From a virus, in IMG/VR virus record IMGVR_UViG_3300033064_002060, positions 1-23,739 of that record: a stretch of 23,739 nt of DNA. One strand, given 5' to 3'. Of the stretch, positions 8,801 through 15,918 are shown in pieces; position 1 is the stretch's first letter, and each line of letters starts with the position of its first letter. The position numbers were made by a program, and so were the translations under genes. Below the pieces are notes generated by a model. It was not told the DNA's origin. It made no database searches and saw nothing but the letters and a program-made list of their open reading frames with translations.

Positions 8801-10553
8801 CAATATGCTCCGTATACCACGCGGGATTGTTGTACAAGAATTTCTCATATCCGTCCATTGAAGTTTCAATGTTGTCTATTTCCGTATTTGCGTCCGTGTT
8901 TTGTTTTATATAAAACAGGTCGTCTGGATTTCTATCAAGCTCGGCTGTAAAATATTCCATGTCGCCTTGCAATTTTTCAATCTGGGATTTTTTTGTATCA
9001 AATGTTGAAATTCTTAAAGTTGCGGATGAAAAATTAACAAAGTTTCCAAAATTTCTGTAATTTGTGTTATCAACAATGGTGTCAAATGGAACGCTTATCT
9101 TGGAAACAATTTCATTGTAGGCACTACCGGTTTGATTTATCAATTGCTCCATTGATAAAGCTTCCGTCGCATTGCCTTGGCTTTCAATCCTAACCAAAAA
9201 ATTTGGACCCTTCAACGAAATCGTTTGTATATTTGGTTTGGTAAAATAATATAAGTTCTGAACTATTGGAAGAAATCCAAAGTTATTTGTAATCCATAAA
9301 TCGTCGCCGACTGATATTGACGCTGGCAGAGGATCGCTCAGTTTCAAGACCAACTTATCGTAAAATCTTGGGTCGGAGGCGGAGACCACCTTCTTGTTTA
9401 GAATGGAATATTTTCCATCTCCGTCAAAATTTATATAATTCTTGAAATATCCCGACAAATATATGTTGTGCTTTGCTTCTATAACATAAATCTTTGGATA
9501 AAAAATGAGATTGTAATAGATATACCCAAGAAATTCTATTATAGAGTTATAATCATCCGGCTTTCTGTTGGTTATTCTGTTGAGTTCTTGATCAACTACG
9601 AATCTGAATATGCTATAGTAGTAGTCGCGGACATCTTGGAAATTGGAACCCGATTCATAATTCTCATATAGCCAGTTTTTAAATTGATCATATATTCCCA
9701 GAATGTCATTGGTAGAAATTTCACCATTGTTGCGTATATTTCCTTTTCTTACTCCATAGAATATGTCCGTAAGAAGATTTATAACATCAATGTCACTGTC
9801 ATTTTCAGAATTTCGGGTATTCAATCCGTAATTATACTTAAAACTCGCAACACCGGTTTGATATTGATCTTTGGCGGCGTAATACAAACTATATATAGGA
9901 GAGGAAGAAATAGAATCGGTAATATTCTTTGCGATTTCCTTTATCTGAAATTGATAATTTGAAAATACATTAAATTCATCAACCGTATTTGACTGTATTC
10001 CCTTTAGTGTTTTTGGAATTACAGCTATCTCGGTTCTTGATGTGGAGATTGTATCTATTATCAACCTTTCATCTGATCCAGATTCTGTTCCAACTAAATT
10101 TCTCAACAATTCTATGGAAACCTTGTAATTTCCGTCGGTTATTCCCAACTTATTCAACTCCTTGGCCACATCCAAGAAAAGAGAACTTGTTGAAACGGAT
10201 ACCGATGTATTTGTTGAATCGGATGTCGCTGAAGAACCCGGTGTTGAGGTTATGAGAGGAAAAGTACTGTTAAATTTCTGATATGAATAAGTAACATATT
10301 TATTGGCTACATCATAGTATGACTGGGTATTTTTTGTATACGAACCGGATGAAACAACTACAGATGCAGTAATCTGAGATTCATCAAAGTTGAATACAGA
10401 AATCTTTATTGCGTCCTTGTCAGATTCCCCGAACGGAAAATTAACATAAGTTTGATCCTCGGTATAAAACTTCAAATCTTTTTCCAAAAAAGTAGAGCCA
10501 ACATTCAAAGAAGATGTGGATTGGGTTCTATATTTTATATCTACAAGTTTCAT
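5868..10553 (-). CDS. Large baseplate wedge protein: P2 gpI/T4 gp7-like domain plus LamG-like domain
   Basis: At 1561 aa this is the largest gene in the window. Around residues 705-750 is the signature of the P2 gpI-type tail domain: LPYIYKTKGTEASL, then a short helix and CFGIPKNII...EYGG. In contractile baseplates gpI corresponds to T4 gp7, which partners gp6 in the wedge. Residues about 775-960 look like a concanavalin/LamG-like beta-sandwich, with VNWTGSAQTLEFNF at the start and FGNIDEIKIWES at the end. A later conserved block near 1150-1250 contains YFDKAMFKYIKSLVPARANL and ILIEPSILERSKI, which recurs in large T4-like baseplate proteins as I know them. The gene overlaps the 73-aa gene by an ATGA junction, so translation is probably coupled. 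It follows gp25, gp6 and the DNRLRE-like gene, the expected wedge order. The LamG insertion may bind host glycans. No lysozyme or protease motif is seen. Confidence 0.7.
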   Translation of the reverse strand: MKLVDIKYRTQSTSSLNVGSTFLEKDLKFYTEDQTYVNFPFGESDKDAIKISVFNFDESQITASVVVSSGSYTKNTQSYYDVANKYVTYSYQKFNSTFPLITSTPGSSATSDSTNTSVSVSTSSLFLDVAKELNKLGITDGNYKVSIELLRNLVGTESGSDERLIIDTISTSRTEIAVIPKTLKGIQSNTVDEFNVFSNYQFQIKEIAKNITDSISSSPIYSLYYAAKDQYQTGVASFKYNYGLNTRNSENDSDIDVINLLTDIFYGVRKGNIRNNGEISTNDILGIYDQFKNWLYENYESGSNFQDVRDYYYSIFRFVVDQELNRITNRKPDDYNSIIEFLGYIYYNLIFYPKIYVIEAKHNIYLSGYFKNYINFDGDGKYSILNKKVVSASDPRFYDKLVLKLSDPLPASISVGDDLWITNNFGFLPIVQNLYYFTKPNIQTISLKGPNFLVRIESQGNATEALSMEQLINQTGSAYNEIVSKISVPFDTIVDNTNYRNFGNFVNFSSATLRISTFDTKKSQIEKLQGDMEYFTAELDRNPDDLFYIKQNTDANTEIDNIETSMDGYEKFLYNNPAWYTEHIGSASLYDRGNGNSLINNLPQFMVEESDANVDYIKFVGMVGHFFDNLSLTIKQITEKNNYSNSPNYGISVDIVEDMLASLGWEAEISSENLPLLLSSFNQNDFDVDSELYNQARQLSEEQRNQIIWKRILNTLPYIYKTKGTEASLSSLLSCFGIPKNIIKIKEYGGIKNIHNLQDTSEYVIDEVKYEPYFSGSAEYFKVNWTGSAQTLEFNFAFDTTKTSDVGHVFRLAECPGSWLVGVYRDKGLDWGKLFFSLDNGSGSVKTIMTNRAPVFDGNTYHAMLRRNDASQEFSVYNFTPSQIDQYPIKYDVYLQRAEDSRITFFATASQYLSGSYNTQFRSGSYVYIGNYNQNTASLNVDPEAFFGNIDEIKIWESPVGNSVFENHTLHQNAYDINSPVDMISDNLLRISFERPLELYAPSNSTTLNNLSFRSDFPTFVAINFPENNIPMTQTSECDPINGSAFPWQFTRKDSRQTVKLPDYGAGKFGSNKINYVEQELISNLSSTERSSLQSSELVGVGSNRLGIFFSPSEIQNTEIIKFFGNYPLSELIGDPSYVYASSYTRFEKFKQIFYDQGFGAIDYQFFMNVVRFYFDKAMFKYIKSLVPARANLVDGILIEPSILERSKIQLKPIVQETIQQKESHIEVRREVAGTQSPKLEYTLVTKNEGTSILSDVNQIFFPTDEDQYGFGIYSDNGITYYDGEYYRADVIKLKKQYQVYNKYNLSTNTSSLNDREININLNGTVQTISSSYYKINLVKLPEITSYIATISYEDIYYSGSVSFTPASTGSSISHTVSSAHSLNGRIVSGSVWGSIGNGVIISTGILINADYVSAYPMIYTGNFGYSGGTYHFSGSIFGGVPATLNLAKYNTTFLSSDTGPVTEDFKYRTEGAFFGSLASGINYRKSYSMEYYPQNAQLLNGYFNNHHKYGKKQFSIKEINSYDNTNTPFKWKKNSQNKKTTVDVNTGLLNNSDPIETKTV

Positions 10554-10771
10554 AGTTCTTTGAATGTAACATCATATTTTGTTTCTACTTTGGTTGGATC
10601 ATACACCACATTCTGTAGAGGAATCATTATTGATGATGAATACAACTGACCCTGCACGTTTTGTATAATCAAATTACCGTATGAATCTATATTCAGTGCG
10701 ATTGATCCGCTTTGATATAGCTTCTGTACGTCATCTTGGTTGTATCCCGTTAGATTTGGATTTGCGTTCAT
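10550..10771 (-). CDS. Hypothetical 73-aa protein in the baseplate operon
   Basis: Unrecognised. It is a short soluble protein with a helical N-terminal half (NQDDVQKLYQSGSIAL) and a likely beta-rich remainder (YGNLIIQNVQGQLYSSSIMI). It is joined to both neighbours by four-base ATGA overlaps: with the 448-aa gene at its start and the 1561-aa gene at its end. This tight coupling supports it being a real gene expressed in step with them. It could be a small linker or chaperone for the large wedge protein; that is inference only. Confidence 0.6.
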   Translation of the reverse strand: MNANPNLTGYNQDDVQKLYQSGSIALNIDSYGNLIIQNVQGQLYSSSIMIPLQNVVYDPTKVETKYDVTFKEL

Positions 10772-12114
10772 CTAGAAATCTTGAATGCGGTTGGAACGGT
10801 GAACGTCATAATAGACCCGCTTTGCTCCGAACGAATTTCCACTTTGAAATATCTTTCTTGAGGAAGGCAAGTTGTATCCAACATAAAATAATTTTCATTT
10901 CCATCAAAACTCAACCTGGTGTATTTGTCGTATGGCATCACGGTTTCTTCGCTTTCTGCATCTTTTATAGAATAGAAACTACCCGTTGGAAGATAATATG
11001 GAGCCATATAATCAGAAAATTTATTTGTGAATGTCTTGACTGGATAACGTTTTCTGGCGGATACATCCATTCTTAATATAGATCCAAATTTATATTGTTT
11101 TGACATGTTTTTCATGTTAACAACCGCATCGCGAATTTGAATTTGATCGGCACTGCCCGTGGTAATTGTTGCATCTTCCCATGCCACATCAATACACGGA
11201 GAATATACAGTGTTGGTTTCTTTTGAGAAGAAACGCAACTTACCATAATCTATAGAACTGGACTCATCACTGTGCATCAATATCAAACCATTGTTCCGGA
11301 TCTGTCCCGTCAACCACGCATTCACGATTGTGGTGACATCCATTCTAACATCCGAAGTTTGATAATCAAAACTTTGATAACAAGTATACGAACCCGTTAC
11401 ATGTGGAATTGGACTTGGAACCGGTGGAATGTATGGAGCGGTTGGGCAATCCGGATAATACACAGACGCGGTTACATACTGAGGATCTGCGTAACCGACA
11501 CCGTATGCAATTGATCCACTTTGAAGCCACCACGCACCTCCACCAGAACAATCAGTCAAAGAACTGCTATACCAAGTCTTGGAATATCCGTCAGAGAACT
11601 TCCAATTTGCACCATCCGACTGGGCTTGTCCATCATACTTGTATCCAGTTCCCATTTCCCACGACTGTGATACCGGATATGCAGCCAGAGTATATTCAAC
11701 CGGAACTTCTTTGGACTCACACACTTTCAAGTTTAGATAAAACTTTGGATTTACTGGTCTGTATGCATCGTTAGATGCAATTGATTTTGATATCTCGGTC
11801 AAATCAAAGTTTAATAACGCCCTTGATAAAACCGATCCCGCTGTGACTTCTCCCGACACAAGTCTATAAGAACTGGACACTATGCGCGAGTCTGTTGACC
11901 CCGATGCATAAGAAGCGGACATAGAGCCACTCAATAGTTGTATGCTGGAGCTGGTGTAAGAAATAAGTACAGGAAACGTGGATGTGCTTGAACAACTATC
12001 AAAGGAAATCCGCTTTTCCACTTCAAGAATTTCGTCCAACCCCATGTTCTTGAGCATATATGACGGCTCGTTACTGATGGTGGTGTCTTTGGTTGGATAT
12101 AAAAAGTAATGCAT
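10768..12114 (-). CDS. DNRLRE-like (carbohydrate-binding-like) structural protein
   Basis: A 448-aa protein whose N-terminal 300 residues follow the DNRLRE/CBM6-like beta-sandwich pattern. This begins with YPTKDTTIS near residue 6. SRALLNFDLTEI lies near 95-108, SQSWEMGTG near 150, and VRMDVTTIVNAWLTGQ is followed by NGLILMHSDE near 255-285. In known proteins this fold occurs in cell-surface and carbohydrate-active proteins, which suggests glycan or surface binding. The remaining 150 residues (KRYPVKTF..., CLPQERYFKVEIR) are beta-rich and unassigned. Several Cys (CSGG, CPTAP, CYQSF) are present, which is unusual beside its Cys-poor neighbours. It lies between the gp6-like gene and the gpI-like gene, so it is probably mounted on the wedge. 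The ATG at 12114 has a weak AAAGAA upstream. Confidence 0.6.
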   Translation of the reverse strand: MHYFLYPTKDTTISNEPSYMLKNMGLDEILEVEKRISFDSCSSTSTFPVLISYTSSSIQLLSGSMSASYASGSTDSRIVSSSYRLVSGEVTAGSVLSRALLNFDLTEISKSIASNDAYRPVNPKFYLNLKVCESKEVPVEYTLAAYPVSQSWEMGTGYKYDGQAQSDGANWKFSDGYSKTWYSSSLTDCSGGGAWWLQSGSIAYGVGYADPQYVTASVYYPDCPTAPYIPPVPSPIPHVTGSYTCYQSFDYQTSDVRMDVTTIVNAWLTGQIRNNGLILMHSDESSSIDYGKLRFFSKETNTVYSPCIDVAWEDATITTGSADQIQIRDAVVNMKNMSKQYKFGSILRMDVSARKRYPVKTFTNKFSDYMAPYYLPTGSFYSIKDAESEETVMPYDKYTRLSFDGNENYFMLDTTCLPQERYFKVEIRSEQSGSIMTFTVPTAFKISR

Positions 12115-12132
12115 ATGCTATGTTCTTTACAT

Positions 12133-12142
12133 TATAAATATA
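12133..12142 (-). promoter_or_regulatory. Late-promoter-like octamer, inverted, upstream of the DNRLRE gene
   Basis: The plus strand reads TATAAATATA; the coding strand reads TATATTTATA. It lies 18 bases upstream of the ATG at 12114 in a 55-base gap after gp6. It may give the DNRLRE/73-aa/1561-aa group its own start of transcription. Confidence 0.42.
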
Positions 12143-12169
12143 CGCCCCAACCAATAAATTTGACCTAAA

Positions 12170-14125
12170 TTAACTCACACGTCCCACAATGTCTTTTGTG
12201 GGAAATCTTACTTCAAATATCGAAGGATCAATTGATGGATATACCACTTTGTCCAATGTGGCTTTGGAAATGTCATATTCGTATGGAGAATAATCACCAT
12301 CTCGCAATGTCAAATTTTTTATTTTCAATAAAGAAACAGATTGTACACCGCCGATCTTGGCAATTTCAAGCTCCAAACGACTGAGATTTATTGGTTGGCA
12401 GAACTGAATATTGTTTATATCAAAGAATTGTTGCACCAAAGTTAAACAGTTTGCCAATACTTCACGTTTGTTATAATTTTTATAAGCAATGATGGTGAAG
12501 TCCACCCCGATATTTATTATATATCCATCCAATAAATTTACACTGTCTGTTAACATGCGATATTGATTGAGATAGTTCTTGAGATTTTGACGAATTGCCT
12601 CGTTGGTATTTATCAAACGCTGATTGGTATCATAACCAAGTAAATATAGATTGATAGCAAATGGATTATTTTGGTTGATATTCTTGCGATTTGTATTTTC
12701 CGGTGCAAATGAATTCACAGACAATTGGTTTGGTTGTAGTTGAATATCCGGAGAATCCAAGTTGGTATCCGCTACGGCATATGCTTTGGCAATTGAACCG
12801 TATTTTGAAGGCATTGCGTATGTTCTTACAACATAATCTTTTTGGGTCACTGCTCGGCCTTGTGCAGAAAAACTTGATAATGCATTGTTGCGAATTTCAT
12901 CATTGGTTTCTGAACCGCGACCACCAGAAGCAGGAACTGGGTTGTTTACTTTTACAGAACGTCTAACTAAATTTGTCAACCCCTGATCAAATACCGGCAA
13001 TTCTGTGATATCTCCAAAGAATTCCACGTTGGTGATGTTCTTGATAGTATTGGCGTTAACATTGCTTTCTAATCCCCCACCGGTTATATAACGAATGGTC
13101 AATGTTGTGTTGCTTGGAGCTTGTCCAAATGCTCTGGACGACAGAAAGTTTGCTGGGTCATAGTTTATGCTCTCATTTCTGAATGTGTTTGGCTTTCCAA
13201 CCGTATATACATTTGGAACAATAATCTCATCGTCGGCAATATTTGTTCCAGAACCAAACTCTATAAATGTTGTATTGTCCGATTCAACGCCCGTAACAAA
13301 TCGTTTGGATGTTCGAAGATACTTCAACAAGAACGGAACGGTGTCTCTGTGTGAAGAAAGTGACATATCGTTTTTGTATATATTCTCACTTTCAATTGGC
13401 ACTAAATCCTGTGCAAGATAATCTGTTTCATGCCACCGATTTCCGTCAGAATCATATACATCAAAAACTTCAATGATATTTGTTTCAGAAAGATATATTT
13501 TATAAAATGGAGATGGTGCTGATATGCTCACGGTCTTGGTTATCAATTGACCCGAAAATGCTTCAGCGGACTTTTTTAATACATAAAATTCTGGCTGACC
13601 AGCAGCGTTGCGTTGATATACAGAAACTTCAAGTGGATCGTTCTGGGTATCTACAGTAAAGTCCACTGGTACACTTGTCAAAAATGAAACGCCAGAATCG
13701 CTGGTAGCAGACATACCCGGTTTTATGATTTGAGCATAACTCATATCTGGGACAATGCTACCGTCTTCTGAAATTTTTGATGGCACCAATTGATATACAT
13801 CAAAATTTGTGACGCTGGGTGCGGTTGGTTTTGACTTGTAGCTCAACGAACGAGCAGAATCAATAATATTTTGACGCTCTTCTGAATTAACCAACATAGA
13901 TTCTTTGAATTGATAATCTATGTAGTATGATAATACATCACCAACATAAGCCGCCATTTCAATATACATCATTCCCGGTGAAGCATCACTAAAATCCTTG
14001 TATGTGTTTGGATAATATGTTTTAGAAAAATCAATCAAAGACTGTTTCAATTGCGAAAAGTCCTTGCTGAGATACTTAATATCTCTTTTTCCCGGTTGAA
14101 AAGATTTTGGTGTGTCTAAAATCAT
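12170..14125 (-). CDS. 6: Baseplate wedge protein, T4 gp6 / phage J-like
   Basis: A 651-aa protein, close to the 660 aa of T4 gp6. The N-terminus carries the T4-like wedge pattern: KYLSKDFSQLKQSLIDF, then DASPGMMYIEMAAYVGDVL at about residues 48-70 and YYIDYQFKES. Near residues 425-445 is the J-like core RAVTQKDYVVRTYAMPSKYG followed by IAKAYAV. The C-terminus ends PSIFEVRFPTKDI. In T4, gp6 dimers form the inner ring of the baseplate together with gp7, gp53 and gp25. The start overlaps gp25 by ATGA, as expected for subunits made in ratio. No truncation or frameshift is seen. Confidence 0.9.
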   Translation of the reverse strand: MILDTPKSFQPGKRDIKYLSKDFSQLKQSLIDFSKTYYPNTYKDFSDASPGMMYIEMAAYVGDVLSYYIDYQFKESMLVNSEERQNIIDSARSLSYKSKPTAPSVTNFDVYQLVPSKISEDGSIVPDMSYAQIIKPGMSATSDSGVSFLTSVPVDFTVDTQNDPLEVSVYQRNAAGQPEFYVLKKSAEAFSGQLITKTVSISAPSPFYKIYLSETNIIEVFDVYDSDGNRWHETDYLAQDLVPIESENIYKNDMSLSSHRDTVPFLLKYLRTSKRFVTGVESDNTTFIEFGSGTNIADDEIIVPNVYTVGKPNTFRNESINYDPANFLSSRAFGQAPSNTTLTIRYITGGGLESNVNANTIKNITNVEFFGDITELPVFDQGLTNLVRRSVKVNNPVPASGGRGSETNDEIRNNALSSFSAQGRAVTQKDYVVRTYAMPSKYGSIAKAYAVADTNLDSPDIQLQPNQLSVNSFAPENTNRKNINQNNPFAINLYLLGYDTNQRLINTNEAIRQNLKNYLNQYRMLTDSVNLLDGYIINIGVDFTIIAYKNYNKREVLANCLTLVQQFFDINNIQFCQPINLSRLELEIAKIGGVQSVSLLKIKNLTLRDGDYSPYEYDISKATLDKVVYPSIDPSIFEVRFPTKDIVGRVS

Positions 14126-14526
14126 ATATTATTTGTGTTCATACCAACCTGTAATGTTTGTTGGTCAAAAACTCCAATGGATGGAACGGTGAATACAACA
14201 GATACATCCAAGCGATTATAATTATTATCTTTGTTATTCAACACAGATACAGATTGCACATTCACATAACTCATCCATTTGGCAATGTCTCTGCGAATCG
14301 TGCTATCAATGATTGGGGTCATGTCATCTGCCATATTCTCAAACAAAACATTCCACAACCCAGAACCAAAATCCGGATTCATTCTGCGTTCTCCCTTTTT
14401 TGTTTTTAGCAACAAATTTAAGTTGGATTTTACTTGTTCAATTACACTGATACTTTGGTTAAAATAACCCTGCGGCCCATGCGTGATGGGAAGAACTATA
14501 CCATAAGTCTGTGTTGTTGTTGCCAT
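14122..14526 (-). CDS. 25: Baseplate wedge protein gp25 (GPW/gp25 family)
   Basis: A 134-aa protein matching the gp25 length of about 132. The family motif is present at residues 43-55: KKGERRMNPDFGS, the segment that usually carries the EPR-like core (here E-R-R). This is followed by GLWNVLFEN, a predicted helix, and a beta C-terminus (LDVSVVFTVPSIG). In T4, gp25 binds gp6 and primes sheath polymerisation. It starts two bases after the 149-aa gene and overlaps gp6 at its end. The E-R-R in place of the usual E-x-R spacing is only a minor variation. Confidence 0.9.
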   Translation of the reverse strand: MATTTQTYGIVLPITHGPQGYFNQSISVIEQVKSNLNLLLKTKKGERRMNPDFGSGLWNVLFENMADDMTPIIDSTIRRDIAKWMSYVNVQSVSVLNNKDNNYNRLDVSVVFTVPSIGVFDQQTLQVGMNTNNI

Positions 14527-14528
14527 TT

Positions 14529-14978
14529 TTATGCAGGTCTACCAGACTTTGCTTTGGCATCCATCGCTCTCATCAATTTGGAATAGTCTCTGGTCATAGC
14601 GTTTGCTACGGCAGCAATATCCTTGTTTTCAGCCAATACTTCTTTTGGCATATTTTTTATGGTGTCTATAACCGAAGGAACGGACGCCGAATTTTCGTCC
14701 GGAATTCCTCCGACCGTCTCGTTTAATATTTGGTTGAATATTGGGTTTGATGAAAAGGTTCTTGGTGCTTGTACAGGTGCTTTTTTAAGCGGTGCCTCGA
14801 AAGTAACAGAAGAATTCTTTCTTGGCGCGGAGACCTGAACTGGGATTTTTTCTTCCACAATTATCGGTTGAGCCGTAATTCTTTCGGCCAACACTTCCAT
14901 GAGATATTGAGGAAGAGCATTGTTGATTTCTTCCCGCACAACCGTTCTGACGATTTCTACCAGTTCTTTCTTGTTCAT
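14529..14978 (-). CDS. Hypothetical 149-aa protein between the hub genes and gp25
   Basis: No family is recognised. Residues 1-35 are an amphipathic helix (MNKKELVEIVRTVVREEINN) suited to oligomerisation. Residues 40-75 are Pro/Val/Lys-rich and likely unfolded (EEKIPVQVSAPRK). The C-terminal third (SVIDTIKNMPKEVLAENKD, then MTRDYSKLMRAMDAK) is again helical. The start is firm: AAGGA lies about 10 bases before the ATG at 14978, preceded by the TATAAATATA element. A helix-linker-helix protein in this position could be an assembly or chaperone factor for the hub or wedge. That is inferred from layout only. Confidence 0.6.
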   Translation of the reverse strand: MNKKELVEIVRTVVREEINNALPQYLMEVLAERITAQPIIVEEKIPVQVSAPRKNSSVTFEAPLKKAPVQAPRTFSSNPIFNQILNETVGGIPDENSASVPSVIDTIKNMPKEVLAENKDIAAVANAMTRDYSKLMRAMDAKAKSGRPA

Positions 14979-14993
14979 ATATATGATTCCTTA

Positions 14994-15003
14994 TATAAAT
15001 ATA
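14994..15003 (-). promoter_or_regulatory. Late-promoter-like octamer, inverted, upstream of the 149-aa gene
   Basis: The plus strand reads TATAAATATA; the coding strand reads TATATTTATA. It lies 15 bases upstream of the ATG at 14978, with the AAGGA ribosome site between. It would drive the 149-aa gene, gp25 and gp6. Confidence 0.42.
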
Positions 15004-15018
15004 ATGTGTTTTTGATAA

Positions 15019-15915
15019 TTATCCCGATGGAGGGAAACTGAATGCACTTATTTTATCATTTGTGAATGACGTGGCACCCGAAAGTGTATTGTTTATTGGT
15101 GTTGATACCGCCGACAGATTTAGATTGGCAATTCCACCAGAAGTATTTTCTGCCACGGTGCCAGAAACAGCGTCTCCAACTGCACTAGTTGCACTAGATG
15201 CTGCATTTTGGATGTTTCCTTGTATTCCTTGAATTTGGTCCTGTATGGAGGATATACCAGTTTCGCCCATAGCTCCGCTTACCGCTTCACCGACTTGGTT
15301 TTTTAAATCACCAACCGCCTGATCTACCATATCTTCAACCAGTGACTTCAATATTGCGCCGGGATTTCCCGAAGATAATGCGGAAATTATTGCAATTGCC
15401 CCACCCACCATTGCCATGTTTATTTTAAGACCCGGTGCAAATGGAGGCACTATGGTTGTGTATTTTGTAATTTTTTCGGCAATAAACTTTGGTCCAGCAC
15501 CAAGAAGAATACCAGCTTTATCTAAGCCTGGAAAGCTTGGCATGTTTGGTAAGTTCAAACTCGGAAGTGGCGGCAATGATGCTGCAAAATTTGGAAGCGA
15601 TGTTGATAATCCGACCGTACCTGCGATACCAGACAGAGAAGTTGGACCTCCAAACGCCGCCGATATACCACCAATCGTAGTTGGAGCCCCAAAACTTCCA
15701 ATAGCCCCCGACAATGTTTTTGGAACCCCGCCAATTGTTGAAGAAATTCCCGAAACAGATGCAATAGAAGATAAAGAAGAACCGGCACCGATAGATATTG
15801 TGGGAGATTTTAACATCGACAAACCGGTGGATGTCACGCTGTTTGTCATAGCCGATAGAGACGTTGGTGGACTGAAAGACACAGTTGGTGCAGAAAATAA
15901 TGGAATGTCTGGCAT
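15019..15915 (-). CDS. Ser/Gly/Ala-rich hub-associated protein, 298 aa
   Basis: Unrecognised by family. Residues 1-130 are a low-complexity Ser/Gly/Ala/Pro/Ile/Leu tract with loose repeats of the type SxxxGxxG (for example SSTIGGVPKTLSGAIG), then a Pro/Leu segment. Residues about 150-200 contain KITKYTTIVPPFAPGLKI followed by a hydrophobic stretch, MAMVGGAIAIISALSSG. The C-terminal 90 residues are an amphipathic Ala/Gln/Ser-rich helix region (QDQIQGIQGNIQNAASSATS). It starts three bases after the gp5-like gene. In T4 the hub gene neighbourhood holds PAAR and other central-spike parts, but I see no PAAR motif here. It may fill or line the hub or tail end; a tape-measure role is unlikely at this length. 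Confidence 0.6.
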   Translation of the reverse strand: MPDIPLFSAPTVSFSPPTSLSAMTNSVTSTGLSMLKSPTISIGAGSSLSSIASVSGISSTIGGVPKTLSGAIGSFGAPTTIGGISAAFGGPTSLSGIAGTVGLSTSLPNFAASLPPLPSLNLPNMPSFPGLDKAGILLGAGPKFIAEKITKYTTIVPPFAPGLKINMAMVGGAIAIISALSSGNPGAILKSLVEDMVDQAVGDLKNQVGEAVSGAMGETGISSIQDQIQGIQGNIQNAASSATSAVGDAVSGTVAENTSGGIANLNLSAVSTPINNTLSGATSFTNDKISAFSFPPSG

Positions 15916-15918
15916 ATG

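Noticed and set aside
15019-15915. Tape-measure protein
   Set aside because: At 298 aa and with only a short helical part it is far too short for a myovirus tape-measure, and it lies beside the hub genes.
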